22,060 nucleotides of DNA from Oscillospiraceae bacterium. GTDB lineage: Bacteria > Bacillota > Clostridia > Oscillospirales > Ruminococcaceae. The stretch is from positions 1 through 22,060 of the forward strand of contig JAEDHF010000013.1 of NCBI GenBank assembly GCA_016297165.1. The letters are read 5' to 3'. The first letter of the stretch is position 1, and each line of letters opens with the position of its first letter. Shown here one piece after another: positions 15,792-21,830 of the stretch. A model generated the notes under the pieces. That model made no database searches. It was not told where the DNA came from and saw only the letters and a list, made by a program, of their open reading frames with translations. Both the position numbers and the translations under genes were made by a program.

Positions 15792-15843
15792 AGAAAAAAT
15801 GCCCTCCTTTGGTTTCACGAAACCAAAGGAGGGCTTGTTATTT
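15792..15843. terminator. Bidirectional terminator between the fusion gene and the recombinase
   Basis: GCCCTCCTTTGGTTT (15801-15815) and AAACCAAAGGAGGGC (15820-15834) form a perfect 15-bp stem with a four-base loop. On the minus strand it is followed by ATTTTTTC, on the plus strand by the weaker TTGTTATTT, so it should end both converging transcripts. Confidence 0.92.
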
Positions 15844-15914
15844 GTAATGTTGAAATCAGGCTTTTGCCAATAGCATATCCGCTTTTTGACAGCCATATCT
15901 TTGAAATACTTTCC

Positions 15915-17408
15915 TCAAAACCTCCACACTATCTCAATCCGTTCCTCAAACAGCAGCACCTTCACGATAAACTGCCTTGCTATGCTGTTTCTGACCTCCA
16001 CGGGCATATCGTCGAAATCCTCCAGCATTGACAGAAGCTCCTCCATAGGAATATCGGGGCCGCTGATAGGCGAAGAGGCGGAAATCTCTTCCTCAAGGCG
16101 TTCCTGCTCTATAATAAGCTTTTCAAGCTCCTTGCTGAGAATGCTGCTGATTGTTTCCGAGCTTTCCGCTATATGCTTTACAAGGTTTTCGATTTTCCGA
16201 CTTACGGTTTCAAGCTCAATTCTGAGGCTGTTTACCTTAGGGTCGTAGGCAGGAGCATTTTCCTCTCTCATAAGGTCGATAATCTCGGAGAATTTCTGCT
16301 TTAAGAGGTTACCGACTGCATCTTCCACCTCTTCTATAAGGGGGTGGTTTTCGTAGCCCTCACAGAGGTTATGGTTGGATTTTCCTGAACAGTAGTAAAA
16401 CCGTTTCCGGTAAACCTTAAGGGAGTAGCCGCATTTCCCGCATTTTATCAGCCCCGTGAGCCAGGAATAGGAGCCTGTCCTGCCCCTTTTTATCTGCTCG
16501 TTGGCGTCAAGCTTTCGCTGAACGGTGAGCCATAAATCCGAAGAAATAACGCCCTTATGTAGTGCAAGAGTAAGCTTATGGTCGGTAACGTCGGCATATT
16601 TGCGCTCGTTTCCCGGGCGCTTTCCGTAAACATAGCAGCCGTATTCCCCTGTAAATTCCTCTACGGGAGAGGTTATTTCACAGCCCTTGTCCTTAAAATA
16701 CCGATAAACCTCCATATCGCAGCAGGCATAGGTAGGACTTCGGAGAAGCCTGCTGATTTTGCAGCTGTCCCAGGGTGCGCCCTTCGGAGATTTTATCCCC
16801 TTTGCGTTCAGATAACGGACAATATCCCCCAGGGTTGCTGTGCTTTCTGCATATTTCTCGTACATATAACGGACGATATCCATGCTCTGATTGGGAACGA
16901 GCATTGAGGTTTTTATGCCGAGGACGCTTGTTTCGGTCTTATCGAAGCCGAAGATTGGCTGTCCGCCTAAATACATTCCCTTTTTAGCCCGTGCATAATA
17001 GTTATCCTTGACGCGAAGGAGGATATTCTCCCTTTCGAGCTCTGCAAACACCATAATTATACCCAGCATGGCTCTTCCTACAGGGCTTGAGGTATCAAAG
17101 GTTTCTACCGTTGAGGCGAATTCAACGCCGTACTCCTTAAATATCTCAATGAGATTTGAAAAATCGTGCAGTGAGCGGCTTATACGGTCCAGCTTATACA
17201 CGATAATCTTTTCAATTTTACCTCGTTTTACGTCAGATAAAAGCTGCCCGAAGCCGGGGCGGTGGATATTTTTACCCGACCACCCCTTATCCTTATATAC
17301 CGCCGTCTTTTCGCCTTTTCCAACCAGCCTTCTGCACGCCTCAATCTGTGAGTCAATGGACAGGGAATCCGCTTTATCAACGCTCTGGCGAGCGTATATT
17401 GCAACCAT
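15915..17408 (-). CDS. Large serine recombinase (site-specific integrase/resolvase superfamily)
   Basis: A 497-residue large serine recombinase. The N-terminal catalytic domain has YARQSVDK with nucleophile Ser9 and Arg7, YKLDRISRSLHD with Arg75 and Arg78, and FAELERENI (121-129) before helix E. A recombinase domain follows (about 150-300). A zinc ribbon comes next (Cys323, Cys326, Cys340, Cys349), then a coiled-coil stretch (about 370-450) and a short beta-rich end. The family integrates or excises phages and conjugative or IS607/Tn4451-like elements between short att sites, without host factors. The ATG has AAGGAGG upstream. It is preceded by a 42-codon gene whose stop overlaps that ribosome-binding site. 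It may be the integrase of a small or decayed element, as no conjugation or phage structural genes are visible. Confidence 0.93.
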   Translation of the reverse strand: MVAIYARQSVDKADSLSIDSQIEACRRLVGKGEKTAVYKDKGWSGKNIHRPGFGQLLSDVKRGKIEKIIVYKLDRISRSLHDFSNLIEIFKEYGVEFASTVETFDTSSPVGRAMLGIIMVFAELERENILLRVKDNYYARAKKGMYLGGQPIFGFDKTETSVLGIKTSMLVPNQSMDIVRYMYEKYAESTATLGDIVRYLNAKGIKSPKGAPWDSCKISRLLRSPTYACCDMEVYRYFKDKGCEITSPVEEFTGEYGCYVYGKRPGNERKYADVTDHKLTLALHKGVISSDLWLTVQRKLDANEQIKRGRTGSYSWLTGLIKCGKCGYSLKVYRKRFYYCSGKSNHNLCEGYENHPLIEEVEDAVGNLLKQKFSEIIDLMREENAPAYDPKVNSLRIELETVSRKIENLVKHIAESSETISSILSKELEKLIIEQERLEEEISASSPISGPDIPMEELLSMLEDFDDMPVEVRNSIARQFIVKVLLFEERIEIVWRF

Positions 17409-17419
17409 TTTTTACCTCC

Positions 17420-17548
17420 TTAACAAGCCGGCTTAATCTTTTTCTGTTCGGCAAGCCTCGTAAGCTCCCGAAAAACTGCGGCGGCGGCCTCTTTTTTTGC
17501 ATCTCCTGCGTCTTTAACCTCTTCGATTCTGGTAATGATTTTGTACAT
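17420..17548 (-). CDS. 42-residue leader protein upstream of the serine recombinase
   Basis: A short gene encoding MYKIITRIEEVKDAGDAKKE and a further 22 residues ending KKIKPAC. It begins at the ATG at 17546-17548 behind AAGGAGTGAAGG, and its TAA overlaps the ribosome-binding site of the recombinase gene, so the two are translationally linked. The product is a charged, probably helical peptide with an alanine-rich centre. No family is recognised. It could be a recombination directionality factor or merely a coupling peptide (inference only). Confidence 0.7.
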   Translation of the reverse strand: MYKIITRIEEVKDAGDAKKEAAAAVFRELTRLAEQKKIKPAC

Positions 17549-17883
17549 AAACCTTCACTCCTTTAAGAAAAAATGATACGGTGATAAGAGTGATAATAAT
17601 CTGTGCAGAATGGCGCAGTAACCCGTAAAGGCGGTTGCTTCGGAACAGGGTATATTATGTATCTTTCAATTATATACGGCTTGCCCCGGAATTATGAGGG
17701 AAACGGCGGTATTTTCCCTTAAATGGATTTCCGTGCATTTCCGCCATTACAGAATTACTGCGGCAACAAAGCGCACCCTTTTATCACAAATCACCCTTTA
17801 GAGGTCGAACCTCTATATAGAGTATGATTGCGAAGAGAGAAAAATAGGGTGCATTTTGGTTTGCTGTCCATTCGATAGGTTAA
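17549..17883. other. Intergenic region with CACCCT repeats and hairpin
   Basis: No gene is supported in these 335 bases. A possible minus-strand -10 TATAAT for the recombinase unit lies at 17669-17674, but no good -35 is visible. CACCCT occurs at 17774 and 17792 as direct copies and inverted at 17846-17851; the outer arms GCACCCT and AGGGTGC (17773-17779, 17846-17852) enclose the hairpin TAGAGGT-CGA-ACCTCTA (17799-17815). The arrangement could be an attachment site or a terminator-like structure for the 17884-18792 gene, though no T-tract follows. Confidence 0.4.
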
Positions 17884-18792
17884 TTATGCATTTACAGCTT
17901 TTGTCGCTTCTGCGATTTCCTTGATTTCGTCGGGAGATAACCCCGTTACCTCCGCTATTTCCTTTTCGGGCAGCTTACCGATAAGAGCCCTTCCTATCTC
18001 CTTTCTTGCCCTGTCCTCTCCGATATATTCGCCGATACGGATTCCTCTTTGCTCTGCGAATTCCTCAATACAAGCTCCAAGATTACTCATAATTGCGACC
18101 TCCCTTGCTATGCCGTTTAAAACTACAACTTCGAATTCTTCCCGTAAAATATCTTCCTTTTCCTCCTCAAAAAGACGGTGGGATAAAAGCGTTCCCAGCA
18201 GCTTCACAATGCCCCTATAGCCTTCGGAGCTTCTGTCGCCGATAGTTACAACCGCCGCATTCATCAGGCTTTCGCCCTTGCCGTCGGTAAGACCGTATTT
18301 ATCTATAGTCCCTACTGCCCGTTCGGACAGGTCAAGGCGAATCAGAATAAAATAGACCTTCTGCATACCCTCGTAATCGCCTACCTCGAAATCTTCGCCG
18401 TACCGGCTGCATATTGCGTTGGCACAGCAATAGGCAATCCTTTTTCGGCAGTCTTCTTCCGTAAAAGCCCTGTCTGTCTCAACAGCAATTTCCACCCTTA
18501 TACTCTTTTCCGAATCCGGTATTACGGCAGTAAGCATAATATCGGAATCCTGCTCCTCGTTGCAGAGATAATGGTTGTAGTTTATGCCGGTTTTTCTGTA
18601 ATCACGGATATTCGTATCCTTTTCGTTTATGCAAGGGCTGCTGATACAAAGCGCAGCTTCATAGGGCTCCATATCCGAAAATTCTTCCGTCAGCCCCACA
18701 AGAATATGCCCGAGGAACACCGAGTTGGAAAGGAGCTCCTTTACGATAGCGTTATACCGCTCTATCATTTCGATTACGTCGATTTCTTTCAT
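17884..18792 (-). CDS. PD-(D/E)XK family protein, Rpn-like (possibly catalytically weakened)
   Basis: A 302-residue protein. The segment DSDIMLTAVI...SIRVEIAVET (about 83-106), the following CRKRIAYCCANAICSRYGEDF and GMQKVYFILIRLD resemble the core of the Rpn/PD-(D/E)XK transposase-nuclease family, where a VxIExQ strand is followed by a tyrosine-bearing helix and a VYxIWI strand. The C-terminal GEDRARKEIGRALIGKLPEKEIAEVTGLSPDEI matches the helix-turn-helix-like tail common in that family. The Gln/Lys of the E-x-Q/K pair is not obvious (EIAVE), so activity is uncertain. It is the last gene of a three-gene operon, 15 bases after the preceding stop, with AGGGGG upstream. Confidence 0.65.
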   Translation of the reverse strand: MKEIDVIEMIERYNAIVKELLSNSVFLGHILVGLTEEFSDMEPYEAALCISSPCINEKDTNIRDYRKTGINYNHYLCNEEQDSDIMLTAVIPDSEKSIRVEIAVETDRAFTEEDCRKRIAYCCANAICSRYGEDFEVGDYEGMQKVYFILIRLDLSERAVGTIDKYGLTDGKGESLMNAAVVTIGDRSSEGYRGIVKLLGTLLSHRLFEEEKEDILREEFEVVVLNGIAREVAIMSNLGACIEEFAEQRGIRIGEYIGEDRARKEIGRALIGKLPEKEIAEVTGLSPDEIKEIAEATKAVNA

Positions 18793-18807
18793 AGAAGCCC
18801 CCTTTTT

Positions 18808-19326
18808 TCACGAAGCCAGGCTGACCACCATGCAGTCAAGCCCGGAAACCAGTCGGTCGTGGTATTCCTCCACATCTATGTCGTAGAAGTCCCCTGTTTC
18901 AAGCAGTCGGTTACTGTAAACGGGGCGATTGAAGTCGAAGCCTGCTTCGCTCAGAAAGTCGAAAATGTGGTTGAAAGCGTATCTGAAGGCGTCGCTGTAA
19001 ACCTCTGACTTTTCGGCGGTAACGTTGCTTACCACAGCGATTCGCTCGTTTTTCTTAAAGCCGATTCTTTTCCCGAAATAGCGGTAGCCTTCCTCAACCT
19101 TAAGCGTCAGGTCGAAGATTCCTGCCCCGTCGATATCACAGGCAGCCTTGCTTACTGCCCGATAGGTGCCTGTGAAGCTGATAAAGGTGGCGATTGTCCT
19201 GCCCTTTTGCAGGATAACGGTTTCAACCTTAAGCGCCTTATCGAGGCGGCTGTAGGCGTGGATTACGGTTAGCTCCGAGCCGTCGGGAGCGGTGTATGTA
19301 AGGGGCTTGAGAGTTATTCTTTCCAT
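18808..19326 (-). CDS. Unrecognised 172-residue protein in the RuvC-protein operon
   Basis: A soluble protein of mixed composition beginning MERITLKPLTYTAPDGSELT. The pattern suggests a beta-rich N-terminal half (alternating strands such as TVILQKGRTIATFISFTGTY and GIFDLTLKVEEGYRYFG) and a helical segment (YSDAFRYAFNHIFDFLSEAGFDF) before a C-terminus with an acidic patch. There is no signal peptide, membrane helix, Cys-based zinc site or nucleotide-binding loop. GGAGG precedes the ATG; the gene starts 15 bases after the RuvC-protein stop, so the two are co-expressed. I do not recognise a family and assign no function. Confidence 0.75.
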   Translation of the reverse strand: MERITLKPLTYTAPDGSELTVIHAYSRLDKALKVETVILQKGRTIATFISFTGTYRAVSKAACDIDGAGIFDLTLKVEEGYRYFGKRIGFKKNERIAVVSNVTAEKSEVYSDAFRYAFNHIFDFLSEAGFDFNRPVYSNRLLETGDFYDIDVEEYHDRLVSGLDCMVVSLAS

Positions 19327-19341
19327 AAAATTTCCTCCAAA

Positions 19342-20007
19342 TTAAAGTAATGTGATGTAGTCGAAAAGGTTGCTGTCGGGCGCAACATAGAGGTTGTGAC
19401 CCATTTTGTGTAATAGGTTAATACAGGCATTAACGTCGGCATTTATGACGAGGTGGTTGTCGGCTGAATAGTATTCCCTGTCTCTTCTTGTTCCTGTCAT
19501 CTTACCCACATTTTTGTCTCCGTAGCTATGTACGAAATCGCTGTTCAGGGAATTGGAAAGGCTGGTATAGCTCTCGTCGCATTCCACCGTTTCAACGTAA
19601 ATGCCGTATTCCTTGCAGAAAATATCAACGAACTTAACAAAGCTTTTAAAAATGCCGTACTTGTAGAAGTAGCTGTTTTTATTACCGTTACAGAGCTTAA
19701 GGAAATCGCCCTCACAGCAGCCCACATATACAGCCTCAATGCCGTCCTTATACCATTGTTCAACGTACTTCTTTACCATAACGGCGATAAAGGTTTCAAG
19801 GAAGCCCAGATCCTTCCTGCCCTCACGGACTTCTTTACAGATATCGAGCACTCGTCTTGACTCCTCAATGGTTACGTTGCCCCCGGTATCAACCATAGCG
19901 GCGAATCTTGCTGTACCCATGTCGATAGCTACTGCTGATTCACGATAGCCGTTAAGCTTGTTTGATGTTGGAATGATTAAATAGTTTACGGTATCATCTT
20001 TTTTCAT
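19342..20007 (-). CDS. RuvC-only TnpB-like protein (N-terminal REC/WED half absent)
   Basis: A 221-residue protein that aligns by eye only with the C-terminal nuclease half of IS605-type TnpB. RuvC-I is SAVAIDMGT (Asp29), the ridge before RuvC-II is EAVYVGCCEGDF (91-102), DESYTSLSNSLNSD (144-157) matches the EESYTSKAS block, GKMTGTRRDREYY (168-180) matches the GKRxxRGLY block, and NADVNACINLL (189-199, Asp191) is RuvC-III. The zinc finger is absent, as in the ESYTS lineage. Typical TnpB proteins are about 380-450 residues; here only about 25 residues precede RuvC-I. Yet the ATG has a perfect AAAAGGAGG at proper distance, so this looks like an intended short protein rather than a broken one. 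It is first in a three-gene operon. Confidence 0.8.
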   Translation of the reverse strand: MKKDDTVNYLIIPTSNKLNGYRESAVAIDMGTARFAAMVDTGGNVTIEESRRVLDICKEVREGRKDLGFLETFIAVMVKKYVEQWYKDGIEAVYVGCCEGDFLKLCNGNKNSYFYKYGIFKSFVKFVDIFCKEYGIYVETVECDESYTSLSNSLNSDFVHSYGDKNVGKMTGTRRDREYYSADNHLVINADVNACINLLHKMGHNLYVAPDSNLFDYITLL

Positions 20008-20224
20008 GATGACCTCCTTTTGTCGTTGACAGAACAGGGTCGGCAGTAGTATAATGGTTATGACGACGGATTTGTTCTGTCAGATTCTTATAAGACAACG
20101 TCTCTTTTGCACGAATGCGTTGTCTTATTTCTTTTAATGAGTATCTGCATTTTCGAACTATGAGGTGTTCATAAGACCACCACATTTTTACCGGTAAGTA
20201 AAGGCGTTCGGTATTTCCTTTACT
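20008..20224 (-). promoter_or_regulatory. Long structured leader of the RuvC-protein operon
   Basis: The promoter at 20231-20259 predicts about 217 bases of untranslated leader. It holds two long inverted repeats: ATAAGACAACG/CGTTGTCTTAT (20090-20100 with 20118-20128, 11 bp, 17-base loop) and TGACAGAACA/TGTTCTGTCA (20027-20036 with 20073-20082, 10 bp). The second loop carries GTCGT on the minus strand, which is complementary to ACGAC (20022-20026) just 5' of the ribosome-binding site, allowing a pseudoknot. A 63-codon frame (19994-20185) crosses the leader, but it has no ribosome-binding site. Confidence 0.55.
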
Positions 20225-20230
20225 GTCATT

Positions 20231-20259
20231 ATTATAACACTAATATTCGTGTATTTCAA
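20231..20259 (-). promoter_or_regulatory. Promoter of the RuvC-protein operon overlapping an operator
   Basis: Minus-strand TTGAAA (20254-20259), 17-base spacer, TATAAT (20231-20236). The operator-like box at 20237-20252 fills almost the whole spacer, so bound regulator would exclude RNA polymerase. Confidence 0.82.
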
Positions 20260-20318
20260 TCAACGAATTGCACGAATATTAGTGTAACAGTTTGTACATA
20301 TTACACTAAAATTCGTGT
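20237..20318. repeat. Three operator-like boxes
   Basis: ACACTAATATTCGTG occurs at 20237-20251, as an exact inverted copy at 20271-20285, and with one change (ACACTAAAATTCGTG) at 20303-20317. Each box is itself nearly palindromic (CACNAATATTNGTG in the first two), as expected for a dimeric helix-turn-helix protein. Box 1 lies inside the leftward promoter, box 2 is 11 bases beyond its -35, and box 3 is 15 bases upstream of the rightward -35. The divergent regulator at 20401-20613 is the obvious ligand (inference). Confidence 0.85.
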
Positions 20319-20332
20319 TCTGCTATTATTTG

Positions 20333-20361
20333 TTGATTTTATTATAAAAGTATGCTATAAT
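20333..20361 (+). promoter_or_regulatory. Promoter of the helix-turn-helix regulator gene
   Basis: TTGATT (20333-20338), 17-base spacer, TATAAT (20356-20361) with TGC immediately before it (extended -10). Transcription would start near 20368. Confidence 0.8.
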
Positions 20362-20400
20362 ATATGCGCAAACATTCTCGCCGAAAAGAAGGTGACCATA

Positions 20401-20613
20401 ATGCCGATTATCTATAAAATAAACGTTCTTGCCGAGTTGAAAGCAAAAGGATACACAACAACAAGAATAAGGCAGGACAAGATTATGAGCGAAAGCACAC
20501 TACAGAAATTTCGGAATAACGAAATGGTTTCTGTGGATAATATTTCGAGGCTTTGTGAAATTCTGGACTGCCAGCCCGGAGATATTATTGAATATGTTAA
20601 CGAGGACAAATAA
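20401..20613 (+). CDS. Cro/CI (XRE)-type transcriptional regulator
   Basis: A 70-residue single-domain helix-turn-helix protein. It starts MPIIYKINVLAELKAKGYTT; the recognition region is KIMSESTLQKFRNNEMVSVDNISRLCEILDCQPGDIIEY, the familiar C-terminal pattern of small Clostridia XRE regulators. I chose the ATG at 20401 because AAGGTGA is at ideal distance; a GTG nine bases upstream lies within that site. It is divergent from the RuvC-protein operon, with three operator-like boxes between, so it most likely represses that operon and possibly itself. There is no sensor or protease domain. Confidence 0.9.
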   Translation: MPIIYKINVLAELKAKGYTTTRIRQDKIMSESTLQKFRNNEMVSVDNISRLCEILDCQPGDIIEYVNEDK

Positions 20614-20621
20614 AACAGCCC

Positions 20622-20637
20622 CACAGCAATAGCTGTG
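20622..20637 (+). other. Small hairpin after the regulator gene
   Basis: CACAGC-AATA-GCTGTG forms a 6-bp stem nine bases after the regulator stop. No T-run follows, so it is not a terminator; it may process or stabilise the mRNA between the regulator and the following 37-codon frame. Confidence 0.5.
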
Positions 20638-20674
20638 AAGCTGACAGACTAAATAAAGTATAAAGAAGCTCGTT

Positions 20675-20788
20675 ATGAGAAAAGATTTTTCCGAAAAATT
20701 GTCGGTTACCGAAACCAATTCCCTTGCACCTGATAAAGAGACAATCGCCGCAATCAAAAATGAGCTTCTATCCGAGGAAGAAGTATAG
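20675..20788 (+). CDS. 37-residue putative small protein downstream of the regulator
   Basis: An ATG-to-TAG frame encoding MRKDFSEKLSVTETNSLAPD and a further 17 residues ending LLSEEEV. It is hydrophilic, acidic and probably helical at the C-terminus. A weak AAAGAAG lies about six bases upstream. It is in the same direction as the regulator, and the terminator at 20885-20916 follows with no other gene between, so it should be on the same transcript. No family recognised; chance occurrence is possible. Confidence 0.45.
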   Translation: MRKDFSEKLSVTETNSLAPDKETIAAIKNELLSEEEV

Positions 20789-20884
20789 CATACCACTCAC
20801 AATCACAACCCCACTATTATTACATATAAGTATATAATAATAAAAGCCGAAAATAATACGCTTATACAATTTAACACCACCAAA

Positions 20885-20916
20885 CAGCTTGCCACTCGGC
20901 AGGCTGTTTTTGTTTT
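20885..20916 (+). terminator. Rho-independent terminator of the regulator unit
   Basis: CAGCTTGCC (20885-20893) and GGCAGGCTG (20898-20906) pair over 9 bp with one wobble and an ACTC loop, followed directly by TTTTTGTTTT. Confidence 0.9.
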
Positions 20917-20989
20917 CCTCTACTCTCTGTCATAATATTATTACAGTAATGTTTTTGATGAAAGGAGATTTATTTTTGGAGATTATTTT

Positions 20990-21085
20990 TTGAAAAAAGG
21001 AATTCTAGTTCACGCATTTCGTCAGGTGAAATACGAATGCGATGAACAGGATACAGCTATCCGTATTTACGGGGAGCGCACATAA
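20990..21085 (+). CDS. Doubtful 31-residue frame with TTG start
   Basis: TTG at 20990 stands eight bases after GGAG and opens MKKGILVHAFRQVKYECDEQ and a further 11 residues to a TAA. The same frame stays open after the TAA for about 48 codons, to a TGA near 21229. Two hairpins of the adjoining structured region overlap it, so it may be untranslated RNA with a fortuitous ribosome-binding site. Given for completeness. Confidence 0.2.
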   Translation: MKKGILVHAFRQVKYECDEQDTAIRIYGERT

Positions 21086-21830
21086 AAATGTGAACGCAAA
21101 GATCCGAAATCCGAGAAGCCGTATTCCACTCAAGATTTCACCGCCGTAGCTATTCATATCAGCAGACGTATTGAACGTACTTTTGCAGACGAAGCAAGCC
21201 CGGGCTTCTTGTGTATCTGTTTGAGTCAGTGAACCGACAGGACGCAATACTTCGCCGGGAAGATTAACCCGGGAAAGCCGACAGGAGCGAAGCATTCGCT
21301 GAAAGTAGGATAACGATACTGATATGGCGGCAATTGCAGCTGCAGCTATAGGGAGGCCCTATGTTGGCAGTCGGCGCGGTTGGCCTGCACGAACGCAGGC
21401 ACGCTAAACGGTTACCTTCACGATTTTCGGGGAGGTAAACAGTTTAGCAGGCAGAGAAATGAATTTCCTGCTCTAAGCTGTTCTTTAGCGCTGTGTGCGA
21501 GCGATAGCTTGCACTATACTATGGGGAATAAATAGCTGCCCCATACTCTTAACTCCATACATACCCACATACAGAGCGGGTTTCAAGAGCCTCATAGCGG
21601 AAATGTCCTAAGGATATACCACACAGAAGCTCGACTCTCACACACATCACTTTCATACACACCTGCAAAAACGGCTGTGTACGAGAGAGGGCGTAGCTAT
21701 GCCATAAATGCAAAATAACATCAACTCTCACGATAGAATCAATGGCGGAAATAATGTCGGATTTGCGTGCAGATTAGTCGTCAGAAAAAGCATCGGATTT
21801 GCTGACAAATCTGACATCAGAATTCATTTC
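21000..21830 (+). ncRNA. Candidate large structured non-coding RNA
   Basis: No credible gene, but hairpins follow one another closely. Those seen include 21013-21041 (9 bp, one bulge), 21061-21072, 21079-21092 (AAAA loop), 21286-21300, 21348-21362, 21383-21400 (6 bp), 21403-21448 (7-bp outer and 8-bp inner stem), 21495-21514 (8 bp, GATA loop), 21520-21545 (7 bp), 21603-21617, 21690-21703 and 21793-21812 (8 bp, CTGA loop). The stems with a non-Watson-Crick pair have it as G-U on the plus strand, which favours a plus-strand transcript. The ends are approximate, and no strong promoter was found; a weak TTGTTT/TAATAT lies at 20910-20938. Size and density recall ornate RNAs such as ROOL or GOLLD, but I cannot match a consensus. 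Confidence 0.4.

Noticed and set aside
15781..15914. Element boundary next to the terminator
   Set aside because: I looked for a direct or inverted repeat matching the 17549-17883 or 20789-22060 regions and saw none, so no att site is annotated.
17799..17815. tRNA T-arm-like sequence (GGTTCGAC on the minus strand)
   Set aside because: The stem-loop does not keep the G53-C61 geometry, and no D-arm, anticodon arm or acceptor stem is found around it.
19342..20007. Complete IS200/IS605 insertion sequence
   Set aside because: Only the RuvC half of TnpB is present, there is no TnpA gene nearby, and the gene has its own promoter, leader and ribosome-binding site, so I do not call a mobile element here.
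19994..20185. 63-codon minus-strand frame upstream of the RuvC protein
   Set aside because: It crosses two perfect inverted repeats, lacks a ribosome-binding site and overlaps the well-supported start at 20007; it does not resemble the missing TnpB N-terminus.
20237..20317. CRISPR-like repeats
   Set aside because: Only three short boxes, one inverted, with 18-19 base gaps inside a promoter region and no cas genes; they fit operators far better.
21005..21295. 96-codon minus-strand frame in the structured region
   Set aside because: No ribosome-binding site, erratic Cys/Phe-rich composition, and it is antisense to stem-loops that favour the plus strand.
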